DNA from: Plenodomus lindquistii
Lineage: Eukaryota > Ascomycota > Dothideomycetes > Pleosporales > Leptosphaeriaceae
Assembly (NCBI GenBank): GCA_025504975.1
Contig: JANUWI010000015.1
Coordinates: forward strand, 930,001 to 994,000
Direction: 5' to 3'
DNA length: 64,000 bases
Shown one piece after another: positions 24,503 through 36,103 of the stretch (the stretch's first letter is position 1; each line of letters begins with the position of its first letter). A program made the position numbers and the translations under genes. The notes beneath the pieces were generated by a model. The model did no database searches and was not told the origin of the DNA. It saw nothing but the letters and a program-made list of their open reading frames with translations.

Positions 24503-26155
24503 CTATTCAGAAATACTTTCTACTTCTTGCTTACACGTGCGCGCGTTGTGCCCACCCTCACCGCAGCGTCCACAGCGCCGTTGCGTGGGTTCGCCTCCCT
24601 CAGCGCGCACCCTCTTCGACGCCTTCTTCCCATCACCACGCGCCGCAAACTCCTTTAGAGTCGTCAAGCGTAGGCCCTCCTCGACCGTAAGGGTACCCTC
24701 CTTCTGTACCCGCTTCCTCTTGTGCGATTTACGTCGCGTGGCGGCCTCATTTGCTGCTCGAAGCTCAACGACTTCATTGCGCATCAACACCATCTGATGC
24801 GCCATCAACGCTGCGCCTTTGCTGAACTTTTCAAGCGCATCAACCATGGCAGTTGGCGAGCTATCCACATGCCTTCGAATCCTCTCTTCAAGGAGCTTCG
24901 ATTGCGACCCAAATTGCAGGGTATTGCTTGGGGTCTGGGAGTGCCAGGGCTCATTGTTGACGGCGGGGGGTGACGGCGTACGCAGCTTGATGTCAAGGCC
25001 AGATATCACAGCCTCTGGGTCAAAGGGAACCAAGCCCGCGCCTCGAAAGCCTCCCTGGATATTGCTTTGAGTAATGGCAGCATTGAAAGCAGCAATAAAG
25101 CACGGCAAGAACTCGATCTTGGTGATGTGGTTGATCCGGTTGCGCATCAGATCCTCGGCTTGGCGGCCATACGCCTTCTTCAGAGGCGCAAAACAACCAA
25201 CGTCAAGCGGCTGCAGGAGGTGCGACGAATGAGGAGGCATGCAGAGGGTCATAATCTTGTGTTCCTCGCAGTACTGGTGGAACTCAAGCGAGTTGTGGCT
25301 CTCATGACCGTCGACTATGAGCAGACGTACTGTGCCAACAGTACGCTCTTTTGTGTGCTTGTCAAAGTGCTTTAACCAGTCTAGACCAAGCCCATTGTCT
25401 GTCCAGCCGTTCTCAGAGACTGCAAGAGCCCAGTCCCGAGGCAGGCTGGGCTCCTTGTACCAGGCAGAGAGGTGGTGCTTGCCGGCAAAGATGATGAAGG
25501 GTGGGATAGCCCACCCCGTCGCATTGATGCCTTGGATCACCGTAGTCCACTCCCGGTTGCCCTGCTGCACAGATTTTGGACGCCCTTGATAGTCGGCACC
25601 TGTGACAACTGCCCCAGTTGATATGACGCCCATCATGAAGCCTGTCTCGTCGAAGTTGTAGATGTCTTCGTCCTGGATGCCGTACTTGGCTTTGGTATTC
25701 TCTACAAGCCGGAACCAGTCACCGATAACCACTGGATCTTCGCAGAGGGCTCTCTTATAATCGTACTTGCGATTGAACTTCACTTTAAGCTCAGGGCGAC
25801 GCTTAACGAAGTTTGCAGCCCAGTTCTTGCCAGTAGGGTTGCGGTGCCGGGCTTCAAGCAAAGAATCTGCCATATCTTTGACTGCAGCGAGCTGGGGCGG
25901 GAATCCTCTTGCAGCAAGGTCAAGCACATGCTTGACAATCACCTCCTCTTCAGTCTTAAGCAGGTTCATTGAATTAGGCTTGCAATCACGTCGTGGGGCA
26001 GTACCGGCGCGTCGTCGTCGTAGGGTCCTTTCTGCAACCTTGTAGACTGCAGCAGCCCTTGAAATAGTAAGTGTCGCGTCTTGTTGGATAGCCTGCAATG
26101 CAAGCTGTATTTGAGATTCAATTGAAGACTTTTTTACGTTGTTGCGTTGAGACAT
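24503..26155 (-). CDS. Fot1/Pogo-family DDE transposase (550 aa) with C-terminal zinc knuckle
   Basis: The start is set at the ATG at 26155 (MSQRNNVKK). The frame stays open 63 bases further, into the inverted repeat, so an upstream ATG at 26218 is possible but less likely. Domain order: a psq-type helix-turn-helix at about 15-50; a CENP-B-type DNA-binding helix-turn-helix at about 70-135; and a DDE_1 catalytic core with D169 (IYNFDETGF), D282 (LIVDGHESH) and D318 (HLLQPLDVGCF), 35 residues separating the last two. A basic region is at about 472-486, and a CCHC zinc knuckle is at C528, C531, H536 and C541. All key residues are present, so the enzyme may be active. It should cut and paste the element at TA sites in the nucleus. 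Confidence 0.93.
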   Translation of the reverse strand: MSQRNNVKKSSIESQIQLALQAIQQDATLTISRAAAVYKVAERTLRRRRAGTAPRRDCKPNSMNLLKTEEEVIVKHVLDLAARGFPPQLAAVKDMADSLLEARHRNPTGKNWAANFVKRRPELKVKFNRKYDYKRALCEDPVVIGDWFRLVENTKAKYGIQDEDIYNFDETGFMMGVISTGAVVTGADYQGRPKSVQQGNREWTTVIQGINATGWAIPPFIIFAGKHHLSAWYKEPSLPRDWALAVSENGWTDNGLGLDWLKHFDKHTKERTVGTVRLLIVDGHESHNSLEFHQYCEEHKIMTLCMPPHSSHLLQPLDVGCFAPLKKAYGRQAEDLMRNRINHITKIEFLPCFIAAFNAAITQSNIQGGFRGAGLVPFDPEAVISGLDIKLRTPSPPAVNNEPWHSQTPSNTLQFGSQSKLLEERIRRHVDSSPTAMVDALEKFSKGAALMAHQMVLMRNEVVELRAANEAATRRKSHKRKRVQKEGTLTVEEGLRLTTLKEFAARGDGKKASKRVRAEGGEPTQRRCGRCGEGGHNARTCKQEVESISE

Positions 26156-26171
26156 TGATGATAGTATGAAG

Positions 26172-26235
26172 TTTGGTGTGGTCTTGGCAGAGCCCGGCCA
26201 CTCGCTTGTGCCGGCCACTCGCTTGTGGAGTACGT
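26172..26235. repeat. Right terminal inverted repeat of the Fot1-type transposon
   Basis: This is the exact reverse complement of 24374-24437 and is followed by target TA at 26236-26237. Confidence 0.95.
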
Positions 26236-26237
26236 TA

Positions 26238-29149
26238 TAGAGTAATTAGTATATTATTTAGGTTTACTAATAATTTAGTAGATATAAATTCTAATTCTAT
26301 ATTTTCTATCCTATATACTTTTATACTATTATTAGTATTACTCTATCTAATAGTTATATTACAATTTTTTAAAGTATTATTAATAAAAAGTTTTTAATAT
26401 AATAAATATATATAGTACTACTAGAATCTAGAATAAAATATATAGTACTACTAGTATTATAACTAGTATAAGTTACTAAAAGATTTTCTTTTTTTTTCTT
26501 TTTTTACTAAAATTAGAGTACTTTCTAAGATATTTATTTTCTAAATGCTCTTTTTTTATAATAATTATATAAATAACTAGCTTTATTACTATTAGTTTTA
26601 TTTTTAGAATTATAGCTTTTATTTATGTATATAGTTATGTCTATATTTAAATTAGATATATTATTTTAATTATTATTACTATTACAATTATTTTTATTTT
26701 AACTAGTATTACTACTAAAAGAAGTAATATATAAATTTAAGTTATTTACTTTACTATACTTTTTAACTCTTCTATATTTATCTAGAAGTTATACTATTAT
26801 TTTATCTACATTTATATTATTATTATTATTTTATAATCTTTATGTAATTATAGTAATAATATAATTATAATCTTTATAATTTAAAAAATTTAGGAATAAA
26901 AGTAGAATAAATTCCTTAAGTAATAAAATATTATTAGCTTTTAAATATAAAAATCTTTATTTAAAAGTAAATGTATAACATTCTAAATTATTTTTATAGT
27001 TAGATAATTTATTATTAATTAATTTTTAAAATAGAAGAAATTTACTACTAAATCTACTAGCTCTATATAGATTTTCTTAATAATTCTATAAATAATAAAG
27101 GTTTATAATATGTCTATATTCTAGTAAAGGCCTATTTTCTAACGCTAACTTTATTAGGCTAGTTACTTTAGAGGCTAAAGCATTTAACTCTAAATCTAAA
27201 GAAAAATTATCTTTTTTTATAAAAAATATATAATTTTATTTAATTAGAGTAGCTTTTATTTTTATAGCCTATAAGCTATAATTAATAGAGCTTCTTAGCT
27301 TAGAAAACTATAAAATATTATTATTATTATTTATTTTTAATTTTATATATTTTTATAATATTATATATATAACTATGTATAACTATATAATATTATGTAT
27401 ATAATTATATATATAGCTTTTAGTAATTATTACTTTTTATTTTAGAGTAAAATTTTTAGGCACTTTAGTAAAAAAGGACCTAATTAAATTTAATAAATTC
27501 CCTTTTAGTACTAGCGTATTTTTCTAACTAGAGAATTAAATATAACTAGTAAAGGTATATAATACTAAAAAGTAAAACTAGTACTATTTAATACTAGCTA
27601 TTAATAAGTTTATAGAAATCTACTTTTTTATATTTAAATTATAATTAATAACTAGTATAATTTTTTAACTTCTACTATTTACTCTAAAAAGTAGAGTATA
27701 ATAGTATTTAATATAGTATTTATATAATAATAACAAGTTTATAGTATATAATAAATTTTAATTTATTATATAGTTATCTAATATAATTAATACCTACTTT
27801 ATTAACTAGTAGTATTTTTTATGTTACTAGTAATAAAGTACTATAGTAATTATAAAGTAAAAGCTCTAAAAAACCTATAGTTTTTTTATAGGTATTATAA
27901 TAATTATTTTTAAGTCCTCTTTTTTTAATTTTTATATAAATAAATAATAGATAAATGTACTTAAAAAATAGTAAGCAGGCTATATTTTTTATAGTAAATA
28001 AAGTAATTTTAACTTTTATTACTCTACGTAATAACAGGTTAGCTACTAAAATAAAGTATAATATATATATTATATTTTATAATAATAATATAGTTTTAGA
28101 AATACTATACATCTATATATAAATATGCTTTTAAAACTTCTAAGATAAAAAAGTAGCTGCTTTATAAAGAATTATTAAAAGTAAACCTCTAGATAATAGA
28201 TATTACGTATATTAAATATACTATAAGAATAGAAGATTATAACTTCTATTTCTAGAGAAAAAGTAAGTCAGGATTTATTATAAAATAAAGCTTTAGATAA
28301 TACTATATTAAACTAATAAAATTTTTATAGCATACTCTATCTTTAGCTAATAAATAATAAATAGTAATACTAAAATTTTTATATTTTAATATTACTAGAA
28401 ATAAATTACTAAAAATATAGAAGAATAATAAACTATATAGTTCTATAATAAATCTAGTAACCTAGATTCTTATCTTTTAGTTATAGTTAATGCTAAATAG
28501 AAAATAACTAGTAAACTAAAGTATATAAAATCTTTATAAAAAATAAGCTACTAGCTTTATAACCTATAAAAAAGACTTAGTAGAGAAAATAATAAAATAT
28601 AACACTTTCTCTCTAATTAGAAATAGGATATTAAAACTAGTTCTAAATAGGTAATTAATATAATAACAATTATATTAGCTTATAAAAATAAAGAATAATT
28701 TAAAATAATTATTTAAATTCTAAATAACTATATAATATAGAGATAAGCCTTTGCTGATATTAATAGTTACTATAGAATTAATAATATTTTAAAATCCTTT
28801 AATTCCTTTTTAATTCTAAATTCTAGAATAACCTCTGTAATTTATAATAGTAATATTATACTAAAAGAAAATACTTGTAAATAATAGTAAAAAATAGAAA
28901 CTATAGTAAATATATAATAACCTTTTGTAGCTAATTATACTTCTATTTATCTAGATAGAGATTTTAGAAAATTCTAGCTAGTTCTATACTATGCTAAATT
29001 AGGTAATATTTAGTATATTAAAAAGTAGTAACTTTTTACTTTTAAATCTACTAAATATTACCTAGCTAGCTATACTATAGTTTATATTATTAATTGTTTT
29101 ATGTATATAAAGTTAAACCTAGTTTTAAACTAATAAGTAAAACTTAGTA
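26238..29149. other. RIP-degraded AT-rich DNA, old transposon debris
   Basis: RIP stops occur in all frames. On the minus strand about 26450-27330 a stretch can be read through RIP stops as leucine-rich sequence resembling a retroelement gag. The similarity is too weak to name a family. The left remainder of Fot1-like copy D should lie just before 29150, but I could not align it. Confidence 0.4.
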
Positions 29150-29151
29150 TA

Positions 29152-32045
29152 ATAAACTTTACTACTAAGCTAGCTATACGACTAGACTAACTACTTTTCT
29201 TTAGTATTATAAATACTTTACTTTATATAATATACTCTAATAACCTAATACAATATTAATTTAATCTAAAAGCTAACTAGAATTTACGTATTTTATTTTT
29301 AAAACTAGTTAATTTAAAAGATAATAGGCTACTACTATAGCGTTTAAAATTAATTATTAAAGCCTTTTTAATTCAATTAATAAAACTACTTTATACACTA
29401 AAATATAATCTAATTACTAGAAGTTTACTACTAGTAAAAAGTAGATAATTATCTAATATATTTTTACATTTAATTTATAAAAACTTACGCTCTAGCTATA
29501 TAAAATAGAAAATAAAGCTACTTAAATAGTTAAAGTATATAATAGAATAATAGTAGATAAATACTTAACTAAATACTTTATATTATGTTTAGGTAAATTT
29601 AAAATAGCTTTTAAATAGATAAAACTAGATAGAAAAAAAAATAAAAATCTAGAGATTATTAGTATATAGTTTAAATTTATAGATAAAATTAAAACTAAAT
29701 ATAGTATATAGAATAATAATATCTATAACCTTAATATAACTAGCTTTACAATAAATAGAATTAAATCTATAATAGTTATTATAAACTTTAAAAAATATAA
29801 TTAGCTAGACTTTATTTAGATAAATAATTATAAATAGATTATTATTATCTAAAATATATATACGTTAAAAAATATAATTTTATTTTTGATTATTATTAAA
29901 ATATATATATATATCTCTATATAGTTTAAAAAAGCTAGTATTTTTTATAACTAGAAATTTTTAGTTTTTAAAAATAGCTAGATATAGAATATATTTAAAT
30001 AAAAGTAGTTAAAATACTTTAATACATATATTAAAGTATAAAAAGTAAAAATATACTAGTTAGTAATTTAGATTACTATAAATACTATTTTAATTAAAAG
30101 TATAATATTTATTAACGTATTTTACTACTAAGCTAGCTATACTACTAAGCTAGCTACTTTTCTTTAGTATTATAAATACTATATTTTTACTTATTATTAT
30201 TATTACTATTAATTTCTAACTCTACTACTATAAAGTTTATATCTAATTTAGAAGTACTTTTTAAACTTTTCTAGTATGTATAAGCGTTATACCTAGTTTT
30301 TTTATAATTACTATAGTATTAGATACCTAGTTAAATAGGTACTTAACTACTACTACTATACGTATATTTTAATAGATTAGACGCTATAGTTAAAGTAGTA
30401 GTAGTCTATAATCTAGTACTATATTTAAAAGTACTTATTTACTAGATTTTTTTTTTATACTTTTTTTTTTATTATTTCTACTAATTACTATTTAACTTTA
30501 TAAATATAGGTTTAAAGAAAACGTTTTAGTATAGTATTAGTTTAACCTTTTTTATAAACTATAAAAAGCTAGCTTATATAGTAATAAATAATAAAATAAA
30601 AAATTTATATACAAGCTTTAACTAAAATCTAAATTTATAAATATTATTTAAAGTTTTAGATTACTATAAATTTACTAGTAAAAAGAGTTAAAATAAAGTA
30701 TATATCTAGAAATTAATATAACCTAGTACTACCTATATATTAGTAGAGACTAGCTCTAATATTTTAAAAGCTTTTTAATAGTTATTGACTATAAATATAT
30801 TAAAAAACGCGTTTTTAAAAGCTAAACAAAAGCTTTTTTTATTAATATAGAACATATATTAGCGTACTAGATTTTATATACAATAGAAATATTTATACTT
30901 TAATAGTAAAAAATATACTATATTAAATAACTAGAAAATATAGAATAAATAAGTAAATATATAAAGTATTAGTATTTTATTTCTTATATAATAGTTTTTT
31001 AACTTTTAGTTAAAATAGTTTTTAAAGTTATTTAAAATTAGTAACTAGTATACTTTTACTTTTTCTACTTTTATATATATATTAAAGTGCTTTAACTACT
31101 CTATTTTAAATATATTATTTATTTAGCTATTTTTAAAAACTAATAGTTTCTAGTTATAAAAAATACTATTTTTTTTATACTATATAGAAATATATATACG
31201 TTTATTATAGATAATAAAAAGTAAAGTTATATTCTCTAAAGTATATATACTCTAGATAATAATAACTTATTTATAATTATCTAGCTAAATAATGTCTAGC
31301 TAATTATATTTTTTAAAATTTATAATAACTTTTATAGATTTAATTACGCCTATTTAGAAGCTAGTTTTCTTAAAGTTATAAATATTATTATTCTAGATAC
31401 TATATTTAGCTTTTATTTTATTTATAAATTTAAACTATATACTAATAATTTCTAACTTTTTTTACTTTATTCTCTATTTAGTTTTTATTTAGTTTAAAGC
31501 TATTTTAAATTTATTTAAATATATTATAAAGCGTTTAGTCTAGTACTTACCTACTAGTATTTTATTATATACTTCTAGTATTTTATTAACTATATTTTCT
31601 ACTCTATATAGCTAAAGCATAAACTTTAATAAATTAAAATTAAAAATATATTAAATAATTATCTACTTTTTAGTAGTAGTAAATTTCTAGTAATTAGATT
31701 AAATTTTAGTATATAGAATAGTTTTATTAATCTAATTAGAGAACCTCTAATAATTCACTTTAAAGGCTATAGTAGTAGTCTATTAGCTTTTAAATTAGCT
31801 AGTTTTAAAAGTAAAATAAGTAAATTTTATTAGCTTTTAGCTTAAATTAATATTACGTTATATTATTAGAGTATATTATATAGAGTGTAGTATTTATAAT
31901 ACTAAAAAAAAATAGCTAGCTTAATAGTATAGCTAGCTTAGTAGTAAAATACGTTAATAATAATAATAATTAAAAATATAGTATGTATAATACTAAGAAA
32001 AAATAGCTAGTTTAGTAGTATAGCTAGCTTAGTAGTAGAATATAT
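29152..32045 (+). mobile_element. Fot1-like transposon copy C, internally deleted and split by copy B
   Basis: Its ends are 29152 and 32045 with TA at 29150-29151 and 32046-32047. The first about 200 bases are the reverse complement of the right end of copy B (30115-31954), so C lies in the opposite orientation. Around 29740 a plus-strand frame read through RIP gives NIYNLDETGF-like sequence followed by MGRI, the first catalytic Asp motif of Fot1 transposases. Without copy B it is about 1.05 kb against 1.84 kb for B, so about 0.8 kb of its interior is missing. It is non-functional. Confidence 0.72.
30115..31954 (-). mobile_element. Fot1-like transposon copy B (1840 bp), RIP-inactivated
   Basis: Inverted terminal repeats of about 70 bp start acgtatttt at the left and end aaaatacgt at the right. 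The TA target duplication is at 30113-30114 and 31955-31956. Inside each end is a tandem pair of a 17-bp motif (actactaagctagctat), the same plan as in the intact element at 24374 but with a different sequence. Length and plan indicate a Fot1-family relative. By comparison with copy C the transposase lies on the minus strand; RIP has destroyed it. Confidence 0.8.
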
Positions 32046-32047
32046 TA

Positions 32048-32491
32048 GTTAGAAACTATTTTTAATTTATCTAAATATATTATAAAGTGTTTAGTCTAGT
32101 ATTTACTTACTAGTATTCTATTATATACCTCTAGTATTTTATTAGCTATATTTTCTTTTTTATATAGCTAGAAAGTTAAGTTTTATAAGTTAAAGTTAAT
32201 AATATATTAAATAATTATTTACTTTTTAATAGTAATAAACTTCTATATACTAGATTAAATTTAAAAGTATAATAGAATTTCTTTAATTTATTAATAAAAT
32301 TTAAAACAACTAACGCTAAAAGTAGTAGTAGTATTTTAGTAAATCTAAAATTAACTAGCTTTAAAAGCTATATAAATAAATTTAAATTAACTTTTTTTAT
32401 AAAGTAATATAATATTATATTCGAAAGGTATTTAATAAAAAGTATAGCATTTATAATATAAAAAAAACTATTAGATTTACTAGATTATTAG
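32048..32491 (-). mobile_element. Fragment of Fot1-like copy D, interrupted by the Gypsy insertion
   Basis: This stretch repeats 31500-31910 of copy B in the same orientation. It breaks off inside its terminal inverted repeat at attag (32487-32491), where the Gypsy element entered. The last bases of D resume at 49601 and end at about 49624, followed by TA. Its other end lies left of copy C and was not located. Confidence 0.65.
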
Positions 32492-32907
32492 TATAATAAA
32501 GCTATATTCTATTATAATAATAACTTTTAGCTATAGAAGCCCTTTTATAAACTACCTCTATCTTTCTCTATATAAGCTTATTAAAAATAGAAAACTATAC
32601 TAACCTCTATCTAAACTACTTTTATACTATACCTAGTCTAGATTCTATAAAAATCTCTACTCTACTATTACCTATATACTAATATAGTAGAGGAAAAAAA
32701 AAAACTCTATAAAAATTTAGAATAACTACTAAGTTCTATTCTATATAGCTTACTTTTTAATAAAACTATAAAAATATAATTTTTTTATCTTTTTATACTA
32801 GGTTTATAAAAATATAATTTATTTAGTTTTTTAATCTACACGTATTTTTATATACTTTTAAACTAATTTAGACGCTTTTTAGTACTTTATATTTTTAAAC
32901 TATTATA
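32492..32907 (+). repeat. 5' LTR of the split Gypsy element
   Basis: The 416-bp repeat pairs with 49185-49600. It starts tataataaagc and ends ctattata, the RIP-altered TG...CA termini. Confidence 0.87.
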
Positions 32908-35900
32908 TTATAAAAAAAATTTTTTTTTTAGTAATAGCCTATATAATATTACTAAGTTATTTAAAAAAATTATTTAAATTTTTTAGTTAACTAGCTGCTA
33001 AAACTTTCTAGGTTCTAGCTCTAATTAATACTAATAAATTTATTAATAATTTTTAAATTAAACTTTAAAAATTTCTAGTTAATTAAAGTTTATAGATTTA
33101 GACTTTTATCGTATTACTAGCTTAGATTACTTTTAAAAAAGTTATATTAGATAGTACTAAAATAGAAATTTAAAGACTACTAATAATCTAGTAGAATTAG
33201 AGGTAAAGCTAATACCTATTTTTATTAATAAATAATAAATTCTATTTTTTAAAAAATAAAAAAAAATATCTATTTTTTATAGAAAGTGTATAAATTTATT
33301 AAATATCTAAAATAAAGAAAATAGCTAATACTAGCTAATTAGAAGATAATTAGAGTTAAATACAAGCTAGATCTACTTTAGTAGAATCTAGAAATCTACT
33401 AACTATAATTTCTAATAATACTATAGAAATAATAGCCTAGCTATACGCTAAGTTAGTAGCTCTATAGACTAAAAGAAAATTTATTAAAAAAAAAAATTTA
33501 TTTAATTTTATTTCTAAACTTACTTTTATTTTTTACTAAAAACTATTAGATTTATTAATATTACTAGTTAACTAGATTACTTTCTAAAGCCTTTTTTTAT
33601 ATTATTAAAAAGCTACGTTTATTAGAGCGTATTTTTTCTATTTCTAAACTATTAGATAGAAAGAACTCTATTTAGAGATAATAGAAAGCTTTAATACTAG
33701 ACTAATTTAAAATTAATAGTAATTACTACAATTTTAAGCGTATTTATATAGTACTAGTCTAGAGTAGTACTTTTAGTCTAGCTAAAAAGTATTTTAAGCT
33801 CTAATATTTATCTAATAATAAAGCTAACTATTTCTTTTTTATAAAAGCTATAATTACTATATTTAATAAATATTTTATTATAAATAATAAATAAGCTAAA
33901 GTACGTAATACTTTTAACTAACTATATAAAAAAAAAATAAAACTTTTTTTACTTTTACAGTTTATTTTTTAAACTATACTATAAAAAATTGTATACTATA
34001 TTTAGAATAGATTTACTATATATAAGTAAAAATAACTCCTAGCCTATATATTTCTAGTTAAAAGTTTAAATATACCTAGAATAATTTTTTTTTAGATATA
34101 ATAAAATACTTTACTACTTTTAATATAAAAAAAAACTATTTAAAAAATATATATTATTAGAACTCTATTTATAATATTACTACTAAGTTTTAAGCTAGAA
34201 CTATAGTATAACCTAGTTTAAATATTTTTTAAAAAAAAATTTAGAAACTATAGTACTATATATAGCTCTCTAAACTTTTTTATAATTTACTATAGTACTT
34301 TTATAGTAAGTAATAGCTATTTTAGCTTTTAAAAAAACACTAGATAACTACTATAACTATAGTAAACTAGAATACTACGCTAATAAATATCTATTACTAT
34401 AAATAAAAAAAATTATAATTAAAAATTACTCTAACTAATATTATAACGCTGCTAAAGTACTAGGCCTAGAAAAAAATTAAATAGAAAATAAGTAGTTCTA
34501 AAAGTATTATACTATTTAGAATTAAATTAAAAGTATAATCTATTAAATTTTAATTTTTTAAAACTATTTTAAAGTCTCTATTTTTTTATATCTACTATTT
34601 AATATAATCTAGGCGTAGGTATAAAACTACTATTACTTATTAATACTAGCGTCTAAAAATATATTTTTTTAAATTTATATATTTTTTTCTATTTATTTTA
34701 TTTTAAACTAAGGTTTAAAAACTACTCTATCTAGTAATAATTAGAGAGTTTAAAGACTAAATTTTTTTACTAGTTATAGAATATATCTATTTCTATATAA
34801 TTATAGATAAATAAAAGATTCTTAACTATCTATTTATTATACTTAATCTAGAAGTTTAAAATATAATTATTAGAATATAATAGTTAAAAAGGTTTAAAAT
34901 TCTACTAGATATAAATAGGTTCTAGTTATAGTAGCTAGCTATTTACTCTAAAATTTATATTTTTACTCCTTTAATTTTTATATAACTCTAGTAAAAAATA
35001 CTAAAAAAGCACGTTGCTTTTTATATTAAAAAATAAAACACTTTATAAAACAAAAGTTATATTAGAAAAGTAGTAGCTTATACCCTTTAATTAATTATAT
35101 TTATAGAATTTTTAAAACTTTATAATACTAGAATATCTCTCTAGAGATTTAAAAACTAGACCTACTTTAAAAGCCTTTTAAAACCTTTTCTAGTTTTTAA
35201 ATTGCTATTATTTCTACTAATACCTTCTATTTTAATATAAAAAAAATAAGTTCTTTCCTACTCGTCTATATAAAATTAACTAGATCTTTAAAAATTATAA
35301 TAAAAAGAATATTTAAAAAAATAACTGTTTAATCTAGAACTAACTTTTTCTTTACTACTAGTAGTATTAAAACGTATTTAGTTTATTAGCTATAGAGAAA
35401 CTACTAAAATACTAACTATATAACTATAAAATTATTCTAAATAAATCTCTACCTAATAACTTTAGCTCTCTATATAAATAAAATACTAAAGATTTAGAAG
35501 CTATTAAGAAGTATGTCTAGAAAAACTTATAAAAAAAATTTATAAAGACTAGTTATAGCCTTTTTACTTTCTCTATTCTCTATATCTATAAATTTAATAA
35601 GTTACTCTATATTTATATTAACTACTATAAATTTAACTAGCTTATTTAAAAAAACGCCTATCTAATTTTAAAAATAGATTACTTACTAATTTATCTAAGT
35701 AAAGCTAGGATTTTTACTAAATTTAATATTGAAATAGCTTTTAATAAAATCTATATAAATCTAGAGTCTAAAAAATATACTACTTTCTATACCTACTATA
35801 AATTATATAAATATAAAGTACTTTTTTTAGCCTCTATAATAGCCTTTTTATCTATTAAAAGTATATAAATAATATATTTATAGATTATTTAAATAATTTC

Positions 35901-35908
35901 TATATTAC

Positions 35909-36103
35909 TATAGAGGAAAACTATGCTTTACTCTAGTACAGGAGGCTTAATACTAAATTAGTAAAAGAGAGGTTATAAAATAACTAAAAAGAAAGTATCT
36001 ACTATCTCTAATAGAACTTTAAATAGCTATTTATTAGTTCTACTCTATTTATATAACTCTTCTAAAAGCTATTTAGGCTTTTATACTATATATTTCTACT
36101 ATA
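35909..36103 (-). repeat. 3' LTR of the inner Gypsy element
   Basis: This is the 195-bp partner of 45344-45537. The copies differ mainly by C/T and G/A, with a clear shared block from aggaaaactat to tttctactata. Confidence 0.82.

Larger units (their letters stand above)
24374..26235 (-). mobile_element. Intact Fot1/Pogo-type DNA transposon, Molly-like (1862 bp)
   Basis: Perfect 64-bp inverted repeats (24374-24437 and 26172-26235) are bordered by the TA target duplication (24372-24373, 26236-26237). Each inverted repeat contains a tandem pair of the same 17-bp motif cacaagcgagtggccgg, a likely transposase binding site. One uninterrupted transposase gene fills the inside on the minus strand. 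GC content is normal with no RIP signature, although the element sits in severely RIP-mutated DNA. The length equals my recollection of Molly from Parastagonospora nodorum; identity to it is not verified. Confidence 0.93.

Noticed and set aside
26450..27330. Possible copia-type gag on the minus strand
   Set aside because: Reading through RIP gives leucine-rich, gag-like sequence, but no diagnostic zinc knuckle, LTR pair or adjoining polymerase was found.
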